Assembly: GCA_014381825.1 (NCBI GenBank)
Contig: JACNKX010000101.1
Span: 68,107-103,680 of the forward strand
DNA length: 35,574 bases
Source: Planctomycetota bacterium
GTDB lineage: Bacteria; Planctomycetota; Planctomycetia; Pirellulales; Pirellulaceae
Direction of reading: 5' to 3'
The stretch's first letter is position 1; each line of letters opens with the position of its first letter. The position numbers and the translations under genes are program-made. Positions 26,123 to 35,328 of the stretch are shown piece by piece. Under the pieces are notes generated by a model that was given only the letters and a program-made list of their open reading frames with translations, had not been told where the DNA came from and made no database searches.

Positions 26123-27619
26123 ATGCCACGTATCCTTGTCGCCGAATGCAAACAGGAAGTTTCGACATTCAGCCCGGTCCGCAGCCAGTACGACGATTTT
26201 CGCGCGTTCACCGGCCACGCGGCGTTCGACTACCATCGTTCCGCAGGTGAAGAAATCGGCGGGGCCCTTGGCGTGTTCGAGTCGGCCGAAGATATCGATT
26301 TAGCACCAGCCCATTTCTTGAGTGCAATCTCCGCTGGCGGTGTCTTGTTGGACGAAAGCTTTGCGCAAATGAGTGAGGAGTTTTTGCGAGCCTTGCGTCG
26401 TGCCGGGCCCGCGGATGGAGCGTACTTTTGTTTGCACGGCGCGATGCAAACCGAATCAGAAAACGATCCCGAGGGGCACCTGCTTCAGGAAGCACGTAAG
26501 ATACTTGGCGAAGAGATTCCGATTGTTATTTCCGTCGACTTGCATGGCATTCTGACCGATCGAATGATTCAGCATGCAGATGCTGTAGTAACGTATCACA
26601 CCTATCCGCACGTCGATTTCTTCGAGACCGGCGAACGAGCGGCGAAACTGCTATTGAGAATATTGAGAGATGGCGTTAGGCCCGTCGTTGCTCGTATCAA
26701 GATTCCCGTTCTAGCTCGCGGCGACGAAATGATCACCGACACCGGAGCGATCGCTGAGTGCATCGAGCTCGCGAAAGAAATCGAATCGAGCGACATCGGG
26801 CTGTCCGCTGGCGTGATGTGGAGCAATCCGTTCACCGACGTACCCGAATTGTGCAGTTCGAGTATCGTTGTGACGGATGGCGACGAGCAGCTTGCGAGCG
26901 AACATGCTATGGATCTGGCCAATCGCTTCTGGAGACATCACACGAAAATGCAAGTGCCATTGACCTCATTGCAGGATGCCGTGTTTCAGGCTGCGGCAGT
27001 TTCGACGGGAACGGTAGTAATGATGGACGCCGCCGACGCGACCAGCTCGGGCGCGTCGGGGGACAGCAACGCGATCCTTTGTGAAGCAACGCGCCAAGGG
27101 TATAAGGGTCGCATTCTTACGCCCGTCGTCGATCCGACGGCCGCGCAAATGGCATTCGCTGCAGGCGTGGGTGCGACCATTGAAACGACCGTTGGGGGTG
27201 CGCTCGATCCGTCGCGGTATGAGCCCCTGCCAATAAAAGCTCGCGTGCGTTCGCTCTCCGACGGCGAGTTTTTAAGCGAGACGTTCGGTTGGCCGTGGAG
27301 TTCCGGACAGACGGCGGTCTTAGAGGCGGATAACGCGACGATCGTCGTTGGCACGCGACCGATCATGTTATTCGACCGTTCTTGGTTTTTCGCCAATGGG
27401 CAGAACCCGCGGCATTTTAATATGGTTGTTGTCAAATCTCCGCACTGTGAACCTCATATGTATGCCGATTGGTGTGCGAAGCTGATCAACGTCGACGCGC
27501 CCGGAGCGACCAGCGCGAACTTGCGCAGTCTTGGTCATAACATCTGTGCCCGACCGATCTTCCCGTTGGACGAAAATGTCACGTTTGAACCGAAGGTCGA
27601 CATATGGCGGCGCCGATGA
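26123..27619 (+). CDS. M81-family metallopeptidase (MlrC/microcystinase-like)
   Basis: The protein has 498 residues and no signal peptide. The N-terminal M81 domain opens with RILVAECKQEVSTFSP, typical of the family. Likely metal and active-site motifs are CLHGAM (103-108), SVDLHG (137-142) and TYPHVDFFETG with His163 and Asp165. The MlrC-type C-terminal domain carries DAADATSSGASGDSNAIL (about 291-308), matching the family's D-x-x-D-x-x-x-x-G-x-x-G-D pattern. MlrC of Sphingomonas cleaves linearised microcystin peptides. In other bacteria the family members are of unknown substrate, so I would not assign microcystin. It is a monocistronic gene convergent with the hydrolase/permease/rhamnosidase operon. 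Confidence 0.9.
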   Translation: MPRILVAECKQEVSTFSPVRSQYDDFRAFTGHAAFDYHRSAGEEIGGALGVFESAEDIDLAPAHFLSAISAGGVLLDESFAQMSEEFLRALRRAGPADGAYFCLHGAMQTESENDPEGHLLQEARKILGEEIPIVISVDLHGILTDRMIQHADAVVTYHTYPHVDFFETGERAAKLLLRILRDGVRPVVARIKIPVLARGDEMITDTGAIAECIELAKEIESSDIGLSAGVMWSNPFTDVPELCSSSIVVTDGDEQLASEHAMDLANRFWRHHTKMQVPLTSLQDAVFQAAAVSTGTVVMMDAADATSSGASGDSNAILCEATRQGYKGRILTPVVDPTAAQMAFAAGVGATIETTVGGALDPSRYEPLPIKARVRSLSDGEFLSETFGWPWSSGQTAVLEADNATIVVGTRPIMLFDRSWFFANGQNPRHFNMVVVKSPHCEPHMYADWCAKLINVDAPGATSANLRSLGHNICARPIFPLDENVTFEPKVDIWRRR

Positions 27620-27885
27620 ATGTCGCGAGTATGACCAACCTGGATTGGTGTGGCGCCATTTGTTGGTCACCGGACATTTCATTGTTAACCACATTCGAAT
27701 GATAAAGACGCTTGGCGCGAGTTCGATGCGGGACGTGCGAATGTCGGTCGCATTTGGTGTGAGTTTGATTATGGTGTCCGATGTTCTGATTGAAACAGGT
27801 CGACGCGATTTATCCGCTGTTAGTTAATCGGTACCTTTCTCTGGCGCCAGCGGGGCAGATGCGATAGCGAGATCCGTCATGGACG

Positions 27886-30189
27886 CTAGGGCTCCGGCCA
27901 ATTCAGATGCTTATGCAAGAACGCGAACGTGCCTTCGCCGTTAATGCTGTGGCCTCCCTGAAAGAATTCAATGTCCACGCGATCAGCGATACCAAGCTGG
28001 GCGTAAAGCCATCGAACCTTGGCAAACTCATGGGCGACCCACCGGTCCCGGCCCACTCGATCAAGGTGCCCGCGTTCCACCATGAACGGTCGCGGTGCCA
28101 TCAGGTACGTCATCTCGGCATAGTCAAACGTATGGCCAAGATTCCAGTAAGGCATTTCCCATTCGATCGTCCGCATGAAACTGAACGATTGATCGGTTGC
28201 CGCGACTTTGCGAGTCCATTGATTAAAGTCTCCTGAACAGATCGAGAGACAGTAGCCTTCCAAGATCGTCGGCACGCGAACGGCCGTTTCACCGCCATAG
28301 CTCAGTCCGTAAAACGCGATGCGTTCGCCATCGACAAAGTCCAGCGAATCGAGCCAACGCAGTATTTGATCATGCTGGGCCACGATAAACGAGAATAGCG
28401 AACAACCGATCGTATTGGCCTTGCGATCGAGCCAGCGATAGCGATCTTCACCTCGGTAGAGATTATGTGGAGCGAAGGTGATGAAACCGCGCTCGGCCAG
28501 CTTTGCGGCAAAGTCGTTATAGGCGGTCGCGTGTGAGTCGATCGTATCGCGAGGAATGCCCTGTCGACCATGCTGACAGACAACGACCGGGTGCCGCTCT
28601 CCTGGCTTTAAGTCCTTTGGAACGACCAACACGCCCCACGCAATTAATTCGTCAAACACGTCAAGGACCACATCATACGCGGTCCACAAATCAGTTTCTG
28701 CAACACGACGCGTGCGGGCGTTGAAAGGCAACAACGACTCGTCGAACTTGCCGATCGACCCTTCATGAAATCGTCGACGAAATTCGCGCGTACCCTCCGT
28801 AAACTTCTCGACGGGAGACACCGGGTGCCGGCGCGCGGTACTCCAACGTGCGTCTGCCAACTCCGGCATAACGGTATAGAGCATAAAGTCATCACGAACA
28901 TGCTCCGATCTTCGTATGAGCATTTGGACATGCCGTTCGATCTGTAGGAGTGCGCGTTGCTGCCGCTGATCGGGTGAAAACGCCTCTCGACGGTCTCGGA
29001 GCGGTTGCGTCGCGCCGAGTGGTTCGTCGATTCCAAGTAGCTCGAGAAACTTCGTCGTGGCAACTGCGGAGTAAGGTTCGACAGTCGCAGCGCCGTCGCC
29101 ATGGACGAATACTGGTGGATCACCGCCCTGCGGCGTGCGAATCCTGATGACTTCCCGTGAGACGCGATCGAACGGCGGTGTCTTCCAATCGCCCTTGTGA
29201 CCCGAAATCGTTGGCACCGCGCTGTACTCGATGATCAGTTTTCGTGGCTGCACGAGCGACGCAATCTCTGCATCACTGAACCGTCGGAGCAGTCCCCACA
29301 CATTGCGATATATCGGTTCCGACCAAACCGCCTCCCGGGAATCGAAATACCCACTGACCAGTGTCACATCAATCCGTTCGTCGAGCGCGGCGGCATAAAA
29401 CGCGAGCAACGCGCCCTCTCCGTAGCCCGCCACCCCGATCGGATCTGTTTTCGTCTTGCGACGGACTTCGAGGCCGTCGACTGCCGCCAGCACCATTTGC
29501 ACTTCGTATCCGATCAAATGGCGCCCCATGTGGAAGGCCTGTCGATAGAGCCACTCGCGGTGCGTTTGATCCGATCGGATCAGTCGTGCGTCTTCGGTCT
29601 GGAGTTTCTCTCGACTGACCATCGTCGGTATGAGTACTTCAACATGGTTCGCAAGCAACTGCCGCGCGATCTGGGATTCAGCGGCGACGCCTTGCACTAT
29701 CCCGAGTAGCTGCTCCGGAGTCTGATCAGCATCCGGAACAACGACCGCTGCCGCAATCGGATCATCTGGTGAAAGCAGCAAACCTTCGCCGAAGACGCCT
29801 TCTACGACCGGCCAGCGAACTTGCGATATATGAAAGCTGTCGCCTTCGTACACAAACGACCCATCACGCGAGCTACCAAAGAACTCAAGTCGAGGTGGCA
29901 ATCGATCATCGACAGCACCAATGATCGTCCGCAGACGCTCTCGATTCGCTTCGATCATCTTGTGTTTTTGGTCCGCAGTAGCATCTCTTGAAGGCCAGAA
30001 CCGCCGCCTGTCCATGGCCGCTTGTTCGATCTTTCGTTCAACGAACCGATGCGCACCGTCCATTAACCGATCCGGCAATTCAGCTTCGGGCCACTCGAGC
30101 GGTTTTGTCGCAGGCAATGAGCCATCATCGGCGTGTCCGGATATAGACGACGCAACAAGAGCCAGGGCAATACAGCAGCGAAATTGCAT
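27886..30189 (-). CDS. Exported two-domain alpha/beta hydrolase (inactive N-terminal, active-looking C-terminal domain)
   Basis: The protein has 767 residues with a signal peptide (about 1-20). There are two hydrolase-like halves. In the first (about 135-390) the nucleophile elbow is VAGYGEGALLA, so Gly257 sits where the serine should be. In the second (about 505-767) the elbow is FYGLSYGGE with Ser630, an acid is likely at Asp710 (MVERGHLD), and His747 lies in QGGHSINGEG. The C-terminal half resembles acetyl xylan esterase/dienelactone hydrolase-type enzymes, so deacetylation or deacylation of a carbohydrate is plausible. It begins 30 bp after the permease stop and is the last gene of the rhamnosidase operon. 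The length is about twice that of a single-domain esterase. Confidence 0.85.
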   Translation of the reverse strand: MQFRCCIALALVASSISGHADDGSLPATKPLEWPEAELPDRLMDGAHRFVERKIEQAAMDRRRFWPSRDATADQKHKMIEANRERLRTIIGAVDDRLPPRLEFFGSSRDGSFVYEGDSFHISQVRWPVVEGVFGEGLLLSPDDPIAAAVVVPDADQTPEQLLGIVQGVAAESQIARQLLANHVEVLIPTMVSREKLQTEDARLIRSDQTHREWLYRQAFHMGRHLIGYEVQMVLAAVDGLEVRRKTKTDPIGVAGYGEGALLAFYAAALDERIDVTLVSGYFDSREAVWSEPIYRNVWGLLRRFSDAEIASLVQPRKLIIEYSAVPTISGHKGDWKTPPFDRVSREVIRIRTPQGGDPPVFVHGDGAATVEPYSAVATTKFLELLGIDEPLGATQPLRDRREAFSPDQRQQRALLQIERHVQMLIRRSEHVRDDFMLYTVMPELADARWSTARRHPVSPVEKFTEGTREFRRRFHEGSIGKFDESLLPFNARTRRVAETDLWTAYDVVLDVFDELIAWGVLVVPKDLKPGERHPVVVCQHGRQGIPRDTIDSHATAYNDFAAKLAERGFITFAPHNLYRGEDRYRWLDRKANTIGCSLFSFIVAQHDQILRWLDSLDFVDGERIAFYGLSYGGETAVRVPTILEGYCLSICSGDFNQWTRKVAATDQSFSFMRTIEWEMPYWNLGHTFDYAEMTYLMAPRPFMVERGHLDRVGRDRWVAHEFAKVRWLYAQLGIADRVDIEFFQGGHSINGEGTFAFLHKHLNWPEP

Positions 30190-30219
30190 GATCCAATCCC
30201 TTCTTGAGACACACGAAAT

Positions 30220-31929
30220 CTAACGATCGGCGCTCTCGTCCGTTGGTCGCACAACGGTTTGTTCACCAATCAGAACCCACGCAGCGATGGTTACTAAATG
30301 AATGACGCTGGCAGCGCCAAGCCAGAAGTGGTAACTCGGCAATTTCGATTCATAGACACTGTTTCCACCTGCCATGACCCAAAACGGCAGCAAGACTTGT
30401 GCGAGCAAGCTGACGAGTGCAATAACTCCTACAGCTCTCAACCAAGCTGGCTGCGAGCGAGCTATCCGTGCCGTCGTTTGATTCGAGTCGACGGCGGACA
30501 CGAGATCTTCCTTGATTCCCGGTTGGGCTGTTCGTGCGCCTGCCGCAGCGGCAAACACTGTGTAAAGTGCTGCCGCAACGAACCACAGCGGAATCGCGAT
30601 AAAGAACTCGTGCAGCGTCTCGGTAAACCACAGACCAAGCGCGATGCCAACAGAACTCGCCCAAGCCAGGAGCGCCGGCCAACTGATCGACTTATCCGTC
30701 GCGCTGAACCAATACTGACGAAATCCAAGTCGAGGGAACAGCCAGTGTTCGACGAATACGATCGCACCGACTGGCGAAAGTAGAATTCCGAACAGAGCGA
30801 CAAAGCTCAGCAGTTTTGTGAACACAAACGGAAAACAGGCAACGACCGTTGTGGCGATCCCGGCCAGCAAGGTCACAAGCCAGCGTGGCCAGCCAGGAGT
30901 GACCGCCTGCAACGCGAGCCCTGCTCGGTAGAGGGTTGGGTTGGATGTTGCCCAGCCGGCGATAATCACTGCCAAGATTCCGGCAAGTCCGAGGGCCTGA
31001 TAAGCGACCTCGCCAGCGTCAAGTTCCGCGAGCGGTCTCTGCAGGATTAAAGCTGCCGCGGCACCCATCACGCCCGCACAAACCCAAGCAAGATAATGAC
31101 CCAGGTACATCCCGCAAGCCGAGAACACACCGTACGAAGCCCGTGGTGCGTAACGCAGGACAGCCATATCGGACAGGCCTACATGAAACGCAAGATTGCA
31201 GATCCAGGCGAAGGCCGTAATGTGCCAGACGCCTAGGCCGCTCTCGGGCTTGTGCAGCCAGATTTGTTCCTGCGCGATACGCCACAGGTCGGCGATGCTA
31301 TCGATGCTGCCCATTCCAGGAGACGCGTTTGCCAGGACGGGAAGCGTGCCGATTGCTCCTGCCGTGAACATGACAAAGAGCCACGGAACACAAACTTCTG
31401 AAAACTGGGCGAGTCGTTTGAAGCCCATGATCGCGACGCCAACGACGACCGCTCCAACAACCAACACGATGAACACGAATCGCATGTCTTCCGGATACCA
31501 TTTCGTCTGCGGAGCGATCCCGAACGGGATGCGGATCGCTGAAGCAGACACGGTGATCATCGTGCCAGAAAGGATGCAAAACAGGAATGCGTTGAGTACG
31601 TTGTAAACGGCTGTCACTCCAGGTCCAGCGATTTTCCGCAGGTACCAGTAAAGGGTCAGTCGGGTGCGAACGGCGATCGGAGCACAGATGAACGTCCACG
31701 ACAGAACAGCCAATGCGTTACCGATCAAGAGTCCGATGAGGACATCCGCAGCGCTGGCTCCCCAGGCAACAAACGCAGCACCGATAACAAATTCCGTTCC
31801 CGCAACATGCTCGCCAGCAAACAAGGCTGCAAAGTGCTTACCGCTTTCTAGCTTGTCTTCAGAGACTGGTTCGCGCTCGAACTCGTAGAGTTTGTCGACG
31901 CGTTCTGTTAGCGATTCAGATTCGTTCAT
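30220..31929 (-). CDS. NCS1-like (purine/cytosine permease-type) membrane transporter
   Basis: The protein has 569 residues, with a charged N-terminus and then about 11-12 hydrophobic segments by eye. The first membrane segments (FAGEHVAGTEFVIGAAF, then a Gly/Ala-rich helix ending APIAVRTR) resemble the NCS1 nucleobase/cation symporter family. Later segments include ILAVIIAGWATSNPTLYRAG, an unwound-helix-type motif expected in this fold. NCS1 carriers usually move nucleobases, hydantoins or vitamins with H+ or Na+. Next to a rhamnosidase, a sugar-derived or aglycone substrate is possible but unproven. It lies between the rhamnosidase gene (93-bp gap) and the hydrolase gene (30-bp gap), all on the same strand. 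Confidence 0.78.
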   Translation of the reverse strand: MNESESLTERVDKLYEFEREPVSEDKLESGKHFAALFAGEHVAGTEFVIGAAFVAWGASAADVLIGLLIGNALAVLSWTFICAPIAVRTRLTLYWYLRKIAGPGVTAVYNVLNAFLFCILSGTMITVSASAIRIPFGIAPQTKWYPEDMRFVFIVLVVGAVVVGVAIMGFKRLAQFSEVCVPWLFVMFTAGAIGTLPVLANASPGMGSIDSIADLWRIAQEQIWLHKPESGLGVWHITAFAWICNLAFHVGLSDMAVLRYAPRASYGVFSACGMYLGHYLAWVCAGVMGAAAALILQRPLAELDAGEVAYQALGLAGILAVIIAGWATSNPTLYRAGLALQAVTPGWPRWLVTLLAGIATTVVACFPFVFTKLLSFVALFGILLSPVGAIVFVEHWLFPRLGFRQYWFSATDKSISWPALLAWASSVGIALGLWFTETLHEFFIAIPLWFVAAALYTVFAAAAGARTAQPGIKEDLVSAVDSNQTTARIARSQPAWLRAVGVIALVSLLAQVLLPFWVMAGGNSVYESKLPSYHFWLGAASVIHLVTIAAWVLIGEQTVVRPTDESADR

Positions 31930-32022
31930 TTCCCGAGTCGATTCCTGCGTAAGATGGGGTTCACTCGACGCCGTTCGATCTGTGAACGTGGCGTTTCGTT
32001 CGCGAAGCCAACGACGACTTTT

Positions 32023-35000
32023 CTACCTTCTGAACGGCGCTGTGAAATCATAAGCTCCTGATCCAAGTTCTACGATCGCTGCGTTCGTTCGCAATTCGAT
32101 CAACTGGATTCCCGGCGTCTGGTCGATTGGCTCGCCAGATTCACGAACAAGATTTGATGACGTTGTTGGGATGTACGCAGTCGCGGTCGCATTCGGCGGC
32201 ACGACGACTCGCCAGTGGATTTTCCCGTCAGCAAGTTTCCAGTCGCTGACGATCTTCCCGTAAACGCTGACATGCGATGCTCGCGTCCATGTCAGATCCC
32301 CAACTGGTCGAGGACGCAGAATGATGTGCTTGAAGCCAGGTCTTTGGGGGTCGTAGTTGATTCCGCCAAGCGTCTGGTAACACCAGGCTTCGAAATTGCC
32401 CGAAAGAATCTTCTGACTCTCGCCGTTCATGCCACCATCCTGAGTATCGGTGTCCCAGCGTTCCCAAGATGTGGTCGCGCCTTTGCTGATCATATAGCCC
32501 CAGCTTGGTCTCTCCGTTCGTGTCGCGATCTTATAGGCAACATCGGGTCGACCGATGTCCGTCAGCACTTGCATTTGCCATTGTGTTCCGATCAGCCCGA
32601 CCGACGTGTGACCGTTGTGTGCTACCAAGATATCATTGACCAGATGATCGATCACGCGCTGCCGGTGTTCGTCCGGCACGAGCCCAAACGCGAGAGGGAG
32701 AACGCTCGAACATTGAGTCGCGCTCTCATAGGAACCGGTCATCGCGTCGAAGAAACGTCGATTGAATCCGACGTATATCCGACCAGCGAGTTCGCGGAAG
32801 TATTGTTCGTCCTGAGCGTTTCCCAGCATTCCCGCCGCTCGTTGGACGATTTGACAATTGTTGTACAAATACGCCGTACTCATCAGCGGTCGCGACGTCG
32901 CGCCCCCGTTACGGCTGTTCGCACCGATCGATGCAGTGTCGACCCAGTCGCCATAAGTGCAGTGGTCCATCGTGTTGTCGGGTTTGAGATTCGTTTGCTC
33001 GTGATACAACACAAAACGCTTCATCATGTCGTAGTTATCACGCAGCGGGCGGTCGTCGCCATAGAAGTTGTAGTACCAGTCGGGAATGATCGTCGCCACG
33101 CTGGGCCAGATGATGTCCCTGCCGTCGAACAGCCAATAGGGCGGCAGGATCTCCTGCATGTGACCGTCGTCCGCTTGGTGAACTCGGTAATTGTGCAGGA
33201 AATGTTCGTAGAATCGAGCAACGTTGAACGCCCAACCTTCGCTTTCGGACGTCTTCGCCGGGTGACCGGACCAAGGCATACGTTCGTCGCGGTCCGGTTC
33301 CATCGGTACGCTTCGATTTTGCAGCCGAGTTCCCCAGCGAGCGTTCAAGTAAACTCGATTGACTAGTTCGTTGGAACATTCGAACTCACCGACCGGAGCG
33401 TGATCGGTGTGAGTCACTAATCCTGCGAAATTGTTCTTCGTCGGCGTACCGGGGAACTCTTCCACCTGGACCCATCGAGTGGCGTTGCCTCGAAATCTTG
33501 GATGCCACGTTTCGACGCCGTCGCCATTCACGGTATAGACATCCGTGTTTCTCGCGCTGCGGTCGTTGATATAGTTCAGCGTTCCATCGGGCAACACGTT
33601 GAAGCTGGTTCGCATGGTGACTCGCGTGCCCGTTGGCCCGCTGACCTGCAGACGCACGACTCCGTAAAACGCTTGCCCGAAGTCGATCATCCAGATACCG
33701 GGTTTGGCTTGCAGAATCTGGACTGGCTCAAGGACTTCCGTCACTCGAATGGGTTCGACCATCTGCGCTTCAAGCTGCCCGCCCGGTGGCTTTATGATAT
33801 CTACCGGCTTCCACGCCGACGCGTTGAATTGTGGCGCGGACCAGCCAGCCATTTCCTTTCGAGCATCGTATTCTTCTCCGTCAAATTCGTTGCTGGCAAG
33901 CAACGGACCGTCCGATGTCACCTTCCATGATTCATCCGTGACGATCGTATGTTTCGAACCGTCGGTGTATTCAATGTGTATCTGTCCGATCATCTGTGGA
34001 TGACCGTAGCTGTGCATAGGGACTGGGTGCTGCACTCGCGGCGCAAAGAAGCGACCATTACTGAGAACGACACCAACGACATTCTTCCCCGACCGTATTG
34101 CATCGGTCACATCAAACGTCACGTACAGCGCTCGCTTGTCATATCCCGTCAGGGCAGGGTTCATTAATTGATCTCCGATCCGCCTTCCGTTGACATAAAG
34201 ATCGAAGAAGCCGAGCCCGCTGACATACGCCGTTGCTCGCCGGACTGTTTTTCCATCTTGCGTTTGAAATTCACGTCGCAAATTGCGGCCTGGGAGCCGT
34301 CGGTGCTCGGATTGCCAACGGTCTTTCCACGGGATTCCCCAAGGTGCGATCCCAGCCTTCCCGAGTTCCACGGCTCCGACCCAGTCAGAGCCCGTAAAGT
34401 CAGCGGTCAGCCAACTGTCGTCGGCGGACTTCACGCATTTCCAAGTCTTGTCGGTATGCAAGACCATCGGTGGGCCTCTGTCGAACTCGACCCGAAGCGC
34501 ACCGATCCACCCAGCGGGATTGTTTGGTACGTCCGCATTGCCGTTGGTGATCGACGCCGCAAGTTCGTTGACTCCAGGTTTCAACTGCCTGGTCAGTTCG
34601 GCCCCTACTAAAGACGGATGTCCGTTGCCGATGCCTACGAGCGCACCGTTCACGAAGAATTGCACGGAGTCATCGCCGGCGAAGAAGCAGTGAGCGCGAA
34701 CGATTCTTCGGTCCGTCGGCAGTGTGATATCACGACGAAAGTATCTCGTCTCAACAGGTGCATCGAACGCAGCGTTGCCTTCCGGATACCACAACCAGTT
34801 GGCCGATTTTATATCGGTAATTTCGACGCCAGCATCGACGATTTCGCTAAGCCCAATCCATTTCGCATTTTGCCACGCATCTGGCGTCAGTAGCCCCATG
34901 GACCACTGCGCGATAGGACTCCAGTCGGAGGCGATGCCGCGTTCATCCCAGACCCGGACCTTCCAGAGGCATTGCACCCGCGACCGCAGCGGCTGGCCTT

Positions 35001-35328
35001 CGTACGAAACCAGATGCGATTGCGTTGACGCGACCCGACCCGAGTCCCACAGGTCTCCACGATCTCGATCCAGTAGTAATCGCTCACTCGCAACTAGCAC
35101 TCGGTAAGCAGACTGCCGCTGACTGCGGAGCCCTTTGGCCGTTGGAGCAAGCTTCCAACTAAGTCGCGGCACGCGGTCATCTATCCCAAGCGGATCGACG
35201 AGGTGTTCGCAGCGAAGGTCGATTGCCTTCAGTGTCGGCGAAACGGGTTCAGTGGCAATCGCAGCCAAGGTGACGAGGTTCGTTTCAACCGGAACGAGCA
35301 AAAGCAGCAGAACAAACTGACGCAGCAT
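32023..35328 (-). CDS. GH78-type alpha-L-rhamnosidase, exported
   Basis: I take the ATG at 35328 (1101 residues). It overlaps the previous stop as TGATG and has AAGGTGGAG just upstream; a GTG three codons earlier lacks a ribosome site. A signal peptide is followed by a beta domain (LRCEHLVDPLGIDDRVPRLS) and an inserted carbohydrate-binding-like region (about 185-300). Next come the rhamnosidase N-domain (LYVNGRRIGDQLMNPALTGY) and the (alpha/alpha)6 catalytic barrel. Catalytic-region motifs are PDRDERMPWSGH, where the DxxxE acid pair is kept but the last acidic position of the usual RDERxGWxGD is His, and GATTSWERW with the putative general base Glu (codon 32461-32463). It should release terminal L-rhamnose from polysaccharide or glycoside in the periplasm or outside. 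Confidence 0.92.
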   Translation of the reverse strand: MLRQFVLLLLLVPVETNLVTLAAIATEPVSPTLKAIDLRCEHLVDPLGIDDRVPRLSWKLAPTAKGLRSQRQSAYRVLVASERLLLDRDRGDLWDSGRVASTQSHLVSYEGQPLRSRVQCLWKVRVWDERGIASDWSPIAQWSMGLLTPDAWQNAKWIGLSEIVDAGVEITDIKSANWLWYPEGNAAFDAPVETRYFRRDITLPTDRRIVRAHCFFAGDDSVQFFVNGALVGIGNGHPSLVGAELTRQLKPGVNELAASITNGNADVPNNPAGWIGALRVEFDRGPPMVLHTDKTWKCVKSADDSWLTADFTGSDWVGAVELGKAGIAPWGIPWKDRWQSEHRRLPGRNLRREFQTQDGKTVRRATAYVSGLGFFDLYVNGRRIGDQLMNPALTGYDKRALYVTFDVTDAIRSGKNVVGVVLSNGRFFAPRVQHPVPMHSYGHPQMIGQIHIEYTDGSKHTIVTDESWKVTSDGPLLASNEFDGEEYDARKEMAGWSAPQFNASAWKPVDIIKPPGGQLEAQMVEPIRVTEVLEPVQILQAKPGIWMIDFGQAFYGVVRLQVSGPTGTRVTMRTSFNVLPDGTLNYINDRSARNTDVYTVNGDGVETWHPRFRGNATRWVQVEEFPGTPTKNNFAGLVTHTDHAPVGEFECSNELVNRVYLNARWGTRLQNRSVPMEPDRDERMPWSGHPAKTSESEGWAFNVARFYEHFLHNYRVHQADDGHMQEILPPYWLFDGRDIIWPSVATIIPDWYYNFYGDDRPLRDNYDMMKRFVLYHEQTNLKPDNTMDHCTYGDWVDTASIGANSRNGGATSRPLMSTAYLYNNCQIVQRAAGMLGNAQDEQYFRELAGRIYVGFNRRFFDAMTGSYESATQCSSVLPLAFGLVPDEHRQRVIDHLVNDILVAHNGHTSVGLIGTQWQMQVLTDIGRPDVAYKIATRTERPSWGYMISKGATTSWERWDTDTQDGGMNGESQKILSGNFEAWCYQTLGGINYDPQRPGFKHIILRPRPVGDLTWTRASHVSVYGKIVSDWKLADGKIHWRVVVPPNATATAYIPTTSSNLVRESGEPIDQTPGIQLIELRTNAAIVELGSGAYDFTAPFRR

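Noticed and set aside
27841-27850. Perfect 10-bp palindrome CTGGCGCCAG between convergent genes
   Set aside because: It has no loop and no T run, so it is not a terminator; a single 10-bp palindrome is too short to claim an operator.
32215-33366. Long plus-strand open frame (383 codons) opposite the rhamnosidase gene
   Set aside because: It is wholly antisense to a strongly supported GH78 coding region; the product has no domain and looks like a frame shadow in GC-rich DNA.
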